A stretch of 64,000 nt of DNA from Acidaminobacter sp. (GTDB taxonomy: Bacteria; Bacillota; Clostridia; Peptostreptococcales; Acidaminobacteraceae), in contig NZ_JAOTSB010000007.1 of NCBI RefSeq assembly GCF_030247605.1, positions 62,001 through 126,000 of the forward strand, given 5' to 3'. Shown piece by piece: positions 1 to 8,260 of this stretch (position 1 is its first letter; each line of letters begins with the position of its first letter). The notes beneath the pieces were generated by a model. That model saw only the letters and a program-made list of their open reading frames with translations, was not told the DNA's origin and did no database searches. The translations under genes were made by a program, and so were the position numbers.

Positions 1-607
1 GCATTTCACTGTCAGAGAGCTCTGACAAAAATAGATGACTCAGAGCGCTTTTAGAGGATGGGACGGCCACATTCTCAGATATAGAGTTCTTAGATATATT
101 TCCAGTAGTTACTTTTGGGTCAAAATCCGCAGCCGGCTTATACGCCTTCGATGAAAGTTCAATTGATTCACTTCTAACAAAAGCGTTTAATCTGCCTCTT
201 TCATTTTCCGCGATTAATTGTGTGTCAGACTGTTTGGTCATTTCAATACCCTCATAGTTCTGAGCTTTGGCAGATGCCTTATTCCTCATCATCACCGTGT
301 CAGCATTCATTTCAAGGGGCCTTCCCGGGGACATGTCAAGCGGCTCTTTAATAACCTCACACTGCACTTCTTTTAAATTCTTCAGTATTGTCTCCGGATT
401 AATACTTTCCCCTTGTGAGTTTATCTTCGAACACTGGTTTTCATTTAAGATCTTCCTTTGATCCAAAACACCGAGCAAGCATTCAGAAAAGGACAGCGTC
501 TCAGAAAAAGACACTTCATCATCTGATTTACATGTATTTCTACAAGAACTTGCAGTTTTATGGTGTTGAACCGTACTGTTTATTTCTGTTGCTGATATTT
601 GTAACAC
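1..607 (-). CDS. fliK: Flagellar hook-length control protein FliK, N-terminal part (runs off the window)
   Basis: An open frame of 202 codons begins at a GTG (607-605) and continues without a stop to base 1. It is preceded by AGGAGG with good spacing and lies directly downstream of fliJ, where fliK normally sits in the fliFGHIJK order. The visible protein (VLQISATEINSTVQHHK...) is Ser/Asn/Lys-rich and low in hydrophobic residues, as expected of the poorly conserved FliK N-terminus. No FliK domain can be recognised in this part, because the conserved C-terminal Flg_hook domain would lie outside the window. The name therefore rests on position and composition. FliK measures hook length and switches export specificity. 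Confidence 0.6.
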   Translation of the reverse strand, partial: MLQISATEINSTVQHHKTASSCRNTCKSDDEVSFSETLSFSECLLGVLDQRKILNENQCSKINSQGESINPETILKNLKEVQCEVIKEPLDMSPGRPLEMNADTVMMRNKASAKAQNYEGIEMTKQSDTQLIAENERGRLNAFVRSESIELSSKAYKPAADFDPKVTTGNISKNSISENVAVPSSKSALSHLFLSELSDSEM

Positions 608-657
608 CTTTATTTTCACCTCCTCTTCTCCAGAATTCTATAATCTTCACCACCTCC

Positions 658-1095
658 TTAACGTCTTCTATGATAAAGGTTCACTGCAATTTCATCCAAT
701 GTACTTTGTGTCAGACGATCCTGATGGTCAGAAAAAGACTTCTGCTCATTCTCCCTATGACGCTCCAGCATTCTTACTTCCAATTGACCTTCAATCCAGC
801 GTTGCTTTGCTGCAGCCAAGTCCTTAGCAGCCTTCTCTTCTCTGCTAAGGACCTCGTTCAAGCTGCTTCTTAAAAAATCGCGGTATGCATAGGTTAATTG
901 AATATCAGCAGGTTTCAAATAATTCTCTTGAGACCCTAATTTTAAGCTGTTCTGATATCGCTGTTTGTGATTTTCACTTTCAATGCGAGTATTCTCATAA
1001 ACGTCAGTCAATTCAGCAAGTTCTTTTTTTAATTGGGTTGCTCTGAAGTTTTTATGTTCTAATACTTTAGCCAAGCTGTATGATGGCTTCTTCAA
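658..1095 (-). CDS. fliJ: Flagellar export protein FliJ
   Basis: A 145-residue, highly charged protein predicted to be almost entirely coiled coil, with many Lys/Glu/Gln heptads (for example KKELAELTDVYENTRIESEN). Length and position after fliI match FliJ, the general chaperone and coiled-coil stalk of the flagellar type III ATPase. The start chosen is TTG at 1095, giving LKKPSYSLAKVLEHK, which matches the usual FliJ opening 'F.L.KVL..K'. It has GAGGG about 9 bases upstream and follows the fliI stop by 13 bases. Longer in-frame extensions would overlap fliI and lack a ribosome site. Co-transcribed with fliI and fliK. Confidence 0.82.
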   Translation of the reverse strand: MKKPSYSLAKVLEHKNFRATQLKKELAELTDVYENTRIESENHKQRYQNSLKLGSQENYLKPADIQLTYAYRDFLRSSLNEVLSREEKAAKDLAAAKQRWIEGQLEVRMLERHRENEQKSFSDHQDRLTQSTLDEIAVNLYHRRR

Positions 1096-1108
1096 AGGTA
1101 ACACCCTC

Positions 1109-2425
1109 TTAATCGAAATTTTGAAGTAATTGATCAATTTTTTCCCAAGTAGATTGACAATGACTAAACTCATCAATCCTCTGTTTTAAAAATTGATCCA
1201 ACTTAGGCTTTGTCTCAATCGCACGATCAACGGCCTGACTTGAACCAGGCTTGTAGGCACCTATCTGAATCAGATCTTCCGCCTCTTTATAAATGCCCAT
1301 CATATGTCTCAATTTAGAAATCTGTTCCTTTTGATCATGTGAAACCAAGTCATTCATCAATCGGCTAATACTTTGAGTCACATCAATAGCAGGATAATGA
1401 TTTTTTGCCGCAAGTTCCCGGCTCAATACAATATGACCATCAAGTATGCCTCGAACCGCATCAGTAATTGGCTCGTTCATATCATCTCCCTCTACAAGAA
1501 CTGTATAGAAAGCAGTGATGCTGCCTCGGTTTGAAGTGCCACTTCGCTCAAGGAGCTTTGGCAGTAACGCAAACACAGAAGGTGTATACCCTTTTGTTGC
1601 TGGTGCCTCCCCAGCTGCCAAGGCAACTTCCCTTTGAGCCATTGCAAACCGCGTTACAGAATCCATCATCAGGAGGACATGCTTGCCTTGATCCCTAAAA
1701 TATTCTGCTATAGCTGTTGCAAGAAATGCCCCTTTCAATCTGACCAACGGTGGCTGTTCTGACGTCGCACAGATGATCACCGATTTCTTAAGACCCTCTT
1801 CTCCTAAATCCTTTTCCAAGAAAGCTTTTACTTCACGACCACGTTCTCCAATAAGAGCAATTACGTTGATGTCAGCATCACTGTAACGGCTGATCATGCC
1901 AAGAAGAGTGCTTTTTCCAACGCCGCTTCCAGCGAAAACGCCTAATCTTTGACCATGACCGCAAGTTAAAAATGCATCTATTGCTTTAATACCTGTATGC
2001 ATGATTTGTGAAATAGCTTTTCGCTGCAATGGATTTGGCGGACTCCTATATAGTGGAATCTCAGTATGACAATGATTTAGATTTTGATTCAACAGCATTG
2101 GCTTTCCCAACCCATCCAAAACCATACCCAACATACTTTCTCCAACATTTATAGTCATCGCCTTTCCAGTTGGTATGACAGGGCATCCTGTCATTATGCC
2201 ATCCAACTCTCCCAAGGGCATCAAAATAACACTGTCACCCCTAAAACCAATAACTTCTGCCGAAATTGAATGTTGACTTGGTAAAATGATGTTGCAGATT
2301 TCGCCTACAAAAGACTTCATGCTTTTTACTTCAATAGTCAGGCCAATAACTTGGTCGACTTTTCCCGAATACTCAAATGGCTGAAATCTTTCCAAAACGT
2401 TTTGAAACCGCGAATAAGGTATCAT
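1109..2425 (-). CDS. fliI: Flagellum-specific ATP synthase FliI
   Basis: A 438-residue F1-beta-like ATPase that powers the flagellar type III export apparatus at the inner face of the membrane. Visible motifs are Walker A GVFAGSGVGKST (about residues 162-173), IGERGREV (about 192-199) and Walker B LLMMDSVTR (about 251-259). The tail DQFLKQRIDEF is typical of the family. Length is normal. The start ATG overlaps the fliH stop by 4 bases, implying translational coupling. FliH (negative regulator) and FliJ (stalk) flank it, as in other Bacillota. Confidence 0.97.
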   Translation of the reverse strand: MIPYSRFQNVLERFQPFEYSGKVDQVIGLTIEVKSMKSFVGEICNIILPSQHSISAEVIGFRGDSVILMPLGELDGIMTGCPVIPTGKAMTINVGESMLGMVLDGLGKPMLLNQNLNHCHTEIPLYRSPPNPLQRKAISQIMHTGIKAIDAFLTCGHGQRLGVFAGSGVGKSTLLGMISRYSDADINVIALIGERGREVKAFLEKDLGEEGLKKSVIICATSEQPPLVRLKGAFLATAIAEYFRDQGKHVLLMMDSVTRFAMAQREVALAAGEAPATKGYTPSVFALLPKLLERSGTSNRGSITAFYTVLVEGDDMNEPITDAVRGILDGHIVLSRELAAKNHYPAIDVTQSISRLMNDLVSHDQKEQISKLRHMMGIYKEAEDLIQIGAYKPGSSQAVDRAIETKPKLDQFLKQRIDEFSHCQSTWEKIDQLLQNFD

Positions 2426-3129
2426 ATCGGTATAGCCTCTTGACTTGCTTTATGTAATGATAAGATTTCCGCCATCAGTTTTTCAATCTGCCTGCCTGGA
2501 TGAAAAGCGATGATCTTGGCTTCGGTCTCGCAATGAATAGCATTTTTATCAATTTCATTGTTTTCCACAAACACCAATTTGCTTTCCGGGCAAAGATCCT
2601 GAAAGTTTCTTATGGTTGCATCCATTATCTCATAATCTTCCGGATGGAAATTACATACAATCCTATTGGATTGTGACAGTTCCTTCAACATTTGCCTAAG
2701 AGGCACTTTTAGATTTTCGGCTGACATATGAGACTGAACGAAGGTAGAAGCGACTTGAAAAGCCAACTGTATCAAATGCTCTTCATGGGTTTTCTCCAAT
2801 AAAGTCAATAAGCTGTGGGTTGACTTCAAAAGCTCAACGGATTGGGTGGAAATCTCAGTAAGCTTCTGTTCCAAGCTTGCTGCAGCCTGGTTTAAACCTT
2901 CATTATAGCCTTCTTCAAAACCGCTCTGCCTTGCCTGGAATCTTATGCTTTGAGCTTCTGCACGCGCTTGGTCCAAGACAGCTTTTTCATATAGCTCCAG
3001 TTCTTCTAAAAAAGAGTCCGTAAGAAGTTCAGAATCCCTTAATTCTTTGTGTGGCATTTTGATAGAAATTTGATCTGAATGCTTCAGAACGGGCTGCTTG
3101 ATGACATTATAAGATGATGGCATCCTCAT
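2422..3129 (-). CDS. fliH: Flagellar assembly protein FliH
   Basis: A 235-residue protein with a long acidic helical central region (ELYEKAVLDQARAEAQSIRF) containing the GxxxG-like spacing EEGYNEGLNQA seen in FliH, followed by a globular C-terminal domain similar to the V-ATPase E subunit. FliH regulates FliI and tethers it to the export gate and C-ring. The gene overlaps fliG by 23 bases. Two ATGs compete (3129 and 3123) behind AGGAAGG. The second has the more usual spacing, so the protein may be two residues shorter. Confidence 0.88.
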   Translation of the reverse strand: MRMPSSYNVIKQPVLKHSDQISIKMPHKELRDSELLTDSFLEELELYEKAVLDQARAEAQSIRFQARQSGFEEGYNEGLNQAAASLEQKLTEISTQSVELLKSTHSLLTLLEKTHEEHLIQLAFQVASTFVQSHMSAENLKVPLRQMLKELSQSNRIVCNFHPEDYEIMDATIRNFQDLCPESKLVFVENNEIDKNAIHCETEAKIIAFHPGRQIEKLMAEILSLHKASQEAIPI

Positions 3130-4135
3130 CCGCCCTTCCTAAAATAATTTCCCCACTTTCTTCCAGTCGTCTGATGTGACCAACAATCTTTTTCTGAGCA
3201 TCTTCAACCATTGAAAGCCGAACCGGACCTAAAAATTCAATGTCGTCTTTGAGTGTCTCAGCAGCGCGTTTCGATACATTGTTGAAGATTATTGAAGCCA
3301 CTTCTGTTGAGGCGCCTTTCATTGCCAGTGTTAAATCTTCATTGTTAACTTCTCTCAACACTCTTTGTATCGCGCTGCGATCCAGAGTAACGATATCCTC
3401 AAAGACAAAAAGATTTGCACGGATTTGCTCAACTAATTCAGGGTGATCAACACCGAGTTCATCTAAAATTCGCTTTTCAGTACCTCTGTCGGCGGCATTT
3501 AGAATGTCAACAAGGGATTTCACCCCACCTACAGATTCCATTTCATTATCCACCACATTTGAAAGTTTGCTTTCTAAGACTTCTTCAATTTTTTTGACAA
3601 CTGCTGGTGAGGTACTATGAATTGAGGCAATACGATGTGCTACTTCCGTCTGAAGTTCATCCGGCAATTCGGAAAGAACTTGCGCGGACTTGTCTGGTTG
3701 TAAATAACAAAGAACAAGCGCTATTGTTTGAGGTTGTTCGTGTACAAGCAGTGTAGATAAGTGATGGGAATCTGCTTTTCGCGCGATTGAGAACGGCTTT
3801 TCATTATGTGCCATTTGGCTTAATGTTTCGATAATGCCTTGAGCACGTTGAGCTCCCAGTGCCTTGTTCAGAAGATTTTTCGCATAATCGAGTCCGCCAT
3901 CCATATTAAACCTGCGTTTGGAAACAAGTTCCATGAATTCTTTTGTAACCTTATCACTTACACTCGGCTCAATCTGCTTGAGATTGGCAATTTCATATGT
4001 AATTCGCTGAATTGTATTTTCTGGCAAATGGCGCAAAACTGATGCTGAAGCCTCAGGGCCGAGGCTCATTAAAAGGATCGCGGCTTTCTTTATACCGTCA
4101 TTCTGCTCTTTCAATATCTTGCTCAAAAGCCTCAC
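3107..4135 (-). CDS. fliG: Flagellar motor switch protein FliG
   Basis: A 342-residue C-ring protein that couples stator torque to the MS ring. It opens with KKAAILLMSLGPEASASVL and contains the middle-domain HEQPQTIALVLCYL (the EHPQ-type FliM-binding motif). The C-terminal domain carries the charged torque helix around EVNNEDLTLAMKGAS and ends DDIEFLGPVRLSMVEDAQ, all hallmarks of FliG. Length is normal. It sits between fliF and fliH and its 3' end overlaps fliH. Confidence 0.97.
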   Translation of the reverse strand: MRLLSKILKEQNDGIKKAAILLMSLGPEASASVLRHLPENTIQRITYEIANLKQIEPSVSDKVTKEFMELVSKRRFNMDGGLDYAKNLLNKALGAQRAQGIIETLSQMAHNEKPFSIARKADSHHLSTLLVHEQPQTIALVLCYLQPDKSAQVLSELPDELQTEVAHRIASIHSTSPAVVKKIEEVLESKLSNVVDNEMESVGGVKSLVDILNAADRGTEKRILDELGVDHPELVEQIRANLFVFEDIVTLDRSAIQRVLREVNNEDLTLAMKGASTEVASIIFNNVSKRAAETLKDDIEFLGPVRLSMVEDAQKKIVGHIRRLEESGEIILGRADEDAIIL

Positions 4136-4150
4136 CTCTTATAAATTTGC

Positions 4151-5758
4151 TTAAGATTCTCTAACCCAGTTTTTCAAAAGCTCTGCAATTTCCTGCGGAC
4201 GCTCTGATGCAAATTCTTGAAGAGAATTCCCTGGTTTTTCAATGGCTCCAAAAAGATCATTCAAAGTTGGTGAAGCTGGTATCCCTTCCTCATCTGTCAC
4301 ATTAATAGTTCGGTATCCTTTTGGAGCAGATGCCAAAGCACCATTTTTTGAGTAAGTAGCCTCTGCCGTGATCCCTGCTACATCTCTCCTGCCTCTCAGC
4401 AAGACCGCAATCAGTATCGAACCGAAAACCAAAGCCGCTATACTTTTAAAAATGGTAATCAGAAGCTCTTTATCCATTCCCAGCAATTTACCTTCAGCTT
4501 CTTGAATCCGCTTTGCTTCCTCCAAATCCGCCACTAAGGATTCCTCATAACTTCTATCAAACACCAATCCTTCAATATTGATCTTGTCACCACGGTCACG
4601 ATCGATTCCCGCAGCAGCCTCAACCATGCTCTGGATGCGGTTTTTCATATCATCACTCATTACCCCGTCATATACTACAGAAACGTTCAACCTGCTAATC
4701 ACACCGACTGCTTTAACTGAAGAAATCTCGGTACGGTCGATCTCATACTCAGAATAGGCGTCAAAGGTTTGAAGGACCCCATTTTCATCTTGTAAAACTA
4801 AGTTCTGGGTATTGTTGTCTATCGGTCCAGCCGAGAGCGCTGCTTGAATTCCTTCTCCGCTGTAACTTTCCTGACGGCTTTTCACAACAGGTGTTTCCCC
4901 ATAGATAACCTTATAAATTTCCTCATTGTCAAAATTGACTTCAGCAAAAACTGAGACGACCACCTTATCCCGTCCTAATGCTTTTTCAAGCATATCATTC
5001 ACATTCGCTGCGATTTTCGATTCAATACCATTGCGCAGGTCCAACTGAGAGGATGTTGTGTTTTGGGTTTCAGTTGCAGTTTTTACCTGGAAAGCAGCAC
5101 TTAACAAATTTGCTTTAGTATCCAGAACTGTGACATTTTCCTTTGGAAGATTTTTAACCGCGCCACTTACTAATGATAAAATGCCTCCTACCTGATCTTG
5201 TGTTAAGCTTCTACCTGGTTCAAACTCAATTACCACAGTGGCTGTTGATTTTTGTATTTCCTTTTCAAAAAGAGAACTTTCTGACATATTTAAATGTACC
5301 CGTGCGAAACGGACCTCTTCAAGGGCTCGGATTGTTCGTTCCAGTTCACCTTGAATTGCGCGTTGATACATGATTTTTCGATCTTGATCCGTCACCATAA
5401 GCCCTTGGTTGTCAAATAGCTCAAAGCCGGTTGTGGTATCCGGCAAGTTACCATTTATGGCCAGTTTTAACCTGAGATCGTTGACGACCTTTTCATCCAC
5501 CAGAATAGTCGTTCCACCATCTTCTAACTTATACCGGATGTCGCCTGTACCTTCAATTTCCTCTACGATTGCGGCTGCGTGAGCTAACTCCAACCGGCTG
5601 AATAAAACCACATAATTGACTCTTCCAAGTACCAGATAATATAATGCAAAAAACAAAACAAAAGAAAACACTGCGGCTATCAGCATTTTCTTCACTCCAT
5701 TGCTTAAATTGTTGTATTTTTCTTTAATTGTCGCAATCTGGTTATTGAGAGCCGCCAT
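4151..5758 (-). CDS. fliF: Flagellar M-ring protein FliF
   Basis: A 535-residue MS-ring protein. A first membrane helix lies near residues 23-45 (KMLIAAVFSFVLFFALYYLV) and a second near 440-462 (LLITIFKSIAALVFGSILIA). Between them are the YscJ/FliF ring-building domains, recognisable from YQRAIQGELERTIRALEEV and ARVHLNMSESSLF. The cytoplasmic tail LNDLFGAIEKPGNSLQEFA is the FliG-binding region. It is separated from fliG by 15 bases and from fliE by 13. Confidence 0.97.
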   Translation of the reverse strand: MAALNNQIATIKEKYNNLSNGVKKMLIAAVFSFVLFFALYYLVLGRVNYVVLFSRLELAHAAAIVEEIEGTGDIRYKLEDGGTTILVDEKVVNDLRLKLAINGNLPDTTTGFELFDNQGLMVTDQDRKIMYQRAIQGELERTIRALEEVRFARVHLNMSESSLFEKEIQKSTATVVIEFEPGRSLTQDQVGGILSLVSGAVKNLPKENVTVLDTKANLLSAAFQVKTATETQNTTSSQLDLRNGIESKIAANVNDMLEKALGRDKVVVSVFAEVNFDNEEIYKVIYGETPVVKSRQESYSGEGIQAALSAGPIDNNTQNLVLQDENGVLQTFDAYSEYEIDRTEISSVKAVGVISRLNVSVVYDGVMSDDMKNRIQSMVEAAAGIDRDRGDKINIEGLVFDRSYEESLVADLEEAKRIQEAEGKLLGMDKELLITIFKSIAALVFGSILIAVLLRGRRDVAGITAEATYSKNGALASAPKGYRTINVTDEEGIPASPTLNDLFGAIEKPGNSLQEFASERPQEIAELLKNWVRES

Positions 5759-5771
5759 AAGTTATTCTCCT

Positions 5772-6062
5772 TTAAAGTTGCATATTCATCATCTCTTTAT
5801 AAGCTTCCATCACTTTATTGCGAACCTGCATGGTTAATTCCAGCATGAGTCTAGCCTCTTCAGTCGCGATCAGTACCTCGTGAAGCTCCACTTTTCCACC
5901 TGTCATCATTTCTTGAGTGAGTGCATCTGCTTTGATTTGAGATTGTTCAACCTTTTGCAATTGCGATTTAAGCATGGCACTGAAGCTTTCTGTTCCAGCC
6001 TCTGGCTTTGTCGCTTGGTTTGACAGCGGAGTCAATAATGGAAGTCCGGGATTGATTTTCAT
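5772..6062 (-). CDS. fliE: Flagellar hook-basal body complex protein FliE
   Basis: A 96-residue rod-base protein that joins the MS ring and export gate to the rod. The C-terminal half matches FliE well: EVLIATEEARLMLELTMQVR followed by NKVMEAYKEMMNMQL. The Pro/Thr-rich N-terminus is variable in the family. It lies between flgC and fliF, as in nearly all Bacillota. Confidence 0.95.
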   Translation of the reverse strand: MKINPGLPLLTPLSNQATKPEAGTESFSAMLKSQLQKVEQSQIKADALTQEMMTGGKVELHEVLIATEEARLMLELTMQVRNKVMEAYKEMMNMQL

Positions 6063-6079
6063 TTGTCGCTCTCCTTTAT

Positions 6080-6508
6080 TTATTTTCCAATTTCCAGCGT
6101 TTTTAGAAGCATGCCTTTGGTTGCATTGAGAGCTGTCACATTGGCTTCATAAGCGCGTCTCGAAATCATCATATCAATCATTTCCGTCAGCAGATTTACA
6201 TTGGGCATCCTAACATTTCCATTTTCATCCGCATCCGGATGCCCAGGATTATAAACCAATGGCGTTTCCTCCGATGAATCTCTCACCGCGACGGCTTTAA
6301 CGCCAGCACTTTGAATCTGAGGCCCTCCATTTTTTGAAATGGTTTTTTCCAAATGTTCCTGGAATACAGCGATTTTCCTTATATACGGCCCGCCATTTTC
6401 AGTCCGGGTGGTTTCAGCATTCGCAATATTGGCGGATATAGTATCCATCCTTAGCCTTTCAGCCGTCAATCCGCTTGTGTGAATGTTCATAGCGCTAAAC
6501 ATGCCCAT
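6080..6508 (-). CDS. flgC: Flagellar basal-body rod protein FlgC
   Basis: A 142-residue proximal rod protein. The N-terminal motif MNIHTSGLTAERLRMDTIS followed by ANIANAETT, and the C-terminal NVNLLTEMIDMMISRRAYEA plus NVTALNATKGMLLKTLEIGK, are diagnostic of FlgC. It starts 2 bases after the flgB stop, so the two are likely translationally coupled. Confidence 0.96.
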   Translation of the reverse strand: MGMFSAMNIHTSGLTAERLRMDTISANIANAETTRTENGGPYIRKIAVFQEHLEKTISKNGGPQIQSAGVKAVAVRDSSEETPLVYNPGHPDADENGNVRMPNVNLLTEMIDMMISRRAYEANVTALNATKGMLLKTLEIGK

Positions 6509-6510
6509 GG

Positions 6511-6900
6511 CTAACGTCTCCCTTCATGGATCACATAACTCGCCATTCGGTATTTTTGATTAATTTGTTGGATCAACGACTGGTAAAGTATCTGATTAGC
6601 AGCCAATTGACTCATTTCAAGATCTAAATCCACATTGTTGCCGTCATTGTTCATACTTCCGGAATAATCTTTTCGCACTTTGGGTTCAACCGCAGAAATG
6701 TTTTTTTTCATTTCATCCAGTTCTCCCGCAGCCTTATTTCCTTCTATGACTTTTTTCAATTCGACTTCGAAATTTACTTTATTGGCTTTAAATCCTTTTG
6801 TATTCAAATTGGAAAGGTTTGAAGCAATTGCTTCCTGTCTTAGCTGAGTACCATCTATGGCCTTTTTCAGCAATAAATACGTCATATCATTCTGTATCAT
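6511..6900 (-). CDS. flgB: Flagellar basal-body rod protein FlgB
   Basis: A 129-residue rod protein, first gene of the rod/C-ring/export operon. TYLLLKKAIDGTQLRQEAIA with SNLSNLNTKGFKANKVNFE, and the C-terminal LAANQILYQSLIQQINQKYR, identify FlgB. The start is ATG at 6900 (MIQNDMTYLL), preceded by GGAG with 7-base spacing. An in-frame upstream extension has no ribosome site and adds Cys/Arg-rich residues atypical of FlgB. The gene is preceded by a leader of several hundred bases. Confidence 0.95.
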   Translation of the reverse strand: MIQNDMTYLLLKKAIDGTQLRQEAIASNLSNLNTKGFKANKVNFEVELKKVIEGNKAAGELDEMKKNISAVEPKVRKDYSGSMNNDGNNVDLDLEMSQLAANQILYQSLIQQINQKYRMASYVIHEGRR

Positions 6901-7365
6901 ACGCACACTCCTGCAACCGAAAACGCGGCAGCCCGGACTCACCTGCCTTTCTCATGTCAGTTTGGCATATTCAGCCATTATACATTCTGTTTCTTAACTG
7001 TTTTTTCAAAATAACTACAAAAAACTTTTCCGGAGCTATTCAGCATCTTGCTGAATTAAATCAGTAAACACCCTGTTTCATTACAGGTGTTTGTTCAGAT
7101 TCTCATCAGACTTGCCATTCGCAGAAAAGTAAAATTGTGGATTTGAATAGCTAACTTAACGGAGTCCAGTTTCGTTCATCAAAAATCGAAAATAATAAAC
7201 TGGGATGCGTAATCAGCATTAAAATATCAAATCGAATATATAGTTTTCGAAATATGTAATAGAGCGATGAAAAAAATGACTAACACTTGCAATATGAAAG
7301 TTTCTCAACACTTGACATAATAAATATTATTTATTTAATGATACCATATCTAGTGAAGTAATCAA
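6901..7365 (-). promoter_or_regulatory. Long leader and candidate promoter of the flgB operon
   Basis: About 550 bases separate flgB from the fliT stop and contain no gene. On the minus strand a candidate sigma-A promoter reads TTGATT (7365-7360), 16-base spacer, TATCAT (7343-7338), with an extended -10 TGG. A start near 7331 would give a leader of about 430 nt. The leader holds two hairpins: an imperfect AAACACCTGT/ACAGGGTGTTT (7066-7092) followed by a weakly T-rich stretch, and a perfect ATTCAGCA-AGA-TGCTGAAT (7038-7056). A consensus TATAAT (6982-6977) without a good -35 gives an alternative, short leader. Function of the hairpins is unknown. Confidence 0.4.
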
Positions 7366-7452
7366 ATGATAATCACTTATTTTCAGTATTATTTTTTGAA
7401 TCAAAAATGCTCATTCTACAGTTTTAATTAATAACTATGGCCATTCTACGGA

Positions 7453-7848
7453 TTACACCTTCTTATCAAAAATACCTGGTTCTGATCCACCAGTGCGTCT
7501 CATTTGAGCGGACAACTCTCTTGCTTTCTTTACCTCGCGCATTTCATCAATCAGAGCCTGCCTTTTGGCATTCAGCATCACCTGATATCCCTGATGCAGC
7601 GTCAAAATCTCTGCCATCAGTTTCAAATTGGCTTCTCTCAGCTCTGACAATACCGCTGAGGATGAACTGTCATTTTTCATCCAAGACAAATTAAACCTTT
7701 GATCCAAAGCATCTATCTGGCTCAAACACTCATCAATCTGATCCGATTTGCTTTCCTCAGCACTCTGATCAAGTCCATATATTAACCTCCAGGACTCGAG
7801 GAATACCAGTCTCTGTCTTAGGTAGTCTATTACACTATCCTGGTTCAT
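7453..7848 (-). CDS. fliT: FliT-like flagellar chaperone (distal gene of the fliD-fliS operon)
   Basis: A 131-residue charged helical protein (MNQDSVIDYLRQRLVFLESW...). It follows fliS directly, which is where the FliD export chaperone FliT is found in Bacillota. The sequence is too divergent for firm family assignment by eye. Predicted helices and the repeated Leu/Ile spacing in AVLSELREANLKLMAEILTL fit a FliT/FlgN-type helical bundle. The ATG at 7848 is chosen because GGAG lies 8 bases upstream. An in-frame TTG at 7866 would overlap the fliS stop. Confidence 0.6.
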   Translation of the reverse strand: MNQDSVIDYLRQRLVFLESWRLIYGLDQSAEESKSDQIDECLSQIDALDQRFNLSWMKNDSSSSAVLSELREANLKLMAEILTLHQGYQVMLNAKRQALIDEMREVKKARELSAQMRRTGGSEPGIFDKKV

Positions 7849-7862
7849 CCCCTTCACTCCAA

Positions 7863-8240
7863 TCAAAGATGCTGCCAGCTTGACCTAAGCTCCTCAAGGT
7901 ATGTCCGAACTTCAGCCACAAGGACTGAATCCTTTTTCACATTAGCTTGGACCAGGCTCCAGTGAAAATAATCATATAACTGATACAATTGGCCAGCAAT
8001 TTCTCCGCCTGCGTCGAAATTCAGAGTGGCCATCAGTTCTACCAGAATATCCTGGGTTTTTACCAATTTATGATGAACTGTTTCATAGTCTTTGCTTTCA
8101 ATCGCTTTCTCAGCGACCATCAAATTGGTGACAGCACCGTCATATAACATCAGGAGAAGTTTTTTTTGAGGAGCTGTGCTGATCTGAGCACCGCCATAAG
8201 CATTGCTCGCCTGTTTCAGTGCTGCGCCGTAACTTGTCAT
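7863..8240 (-). CDS. fliS: Flagellar secretion chaperone FliS
   Basis: A 125-residue helical-bundle chaperone that binds the flagellin C-terminus in the cytoplasm before export. The core KKLLLMLYDGAVTNLMVAEKA followed by VHHKLVKTQDILVELMATLN is the FliS signature (LYDGAI...K..I..LL..LN). Length is normal. It lies between fliD and fliT, and in Bacillus FliS also cooperates with the FliW/CsrA circuit encoded nearby at 11.1-11.7 kb. Confidence 0.96.
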   Translation of the reverse strand: MTSYGAALKQASNAYGGAQISTAPQKKLLLMLYDGAVTNLMVAEKAIESKDYETVHHKLVKTQDILVELMATLNFDAGGEIAGQLYQLYDYFHWSLVQANVKKDSVLVAEVRTYLEELRSSWQHL

Positions 8241-8260
8241 TGGACTACACTCCCTTTAAA

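Noticed and set aside
11..28. Perfect palindrome TGTCAGAG-AG-CTCTGACA near the left edge
   Set aside because: It lies inside the fliK reading frame and encodes ordinary residues. There is no sign of a regulatory function.
658..1176. Longer fliJ frame starting inside fliI
   Set aside because: The extension overlaps fliI by 67 bases, has no ribosome site and does not resemble FliJ. The TTG at 1095 fits better.
6901..7330. c-di-GMP riboswitch in the flgB leader
   Set aside because: I looked for the conserved core segments of the GEMM-I and class II aptamers on the minus strand and could not find them. Only simple hairpins are visible.
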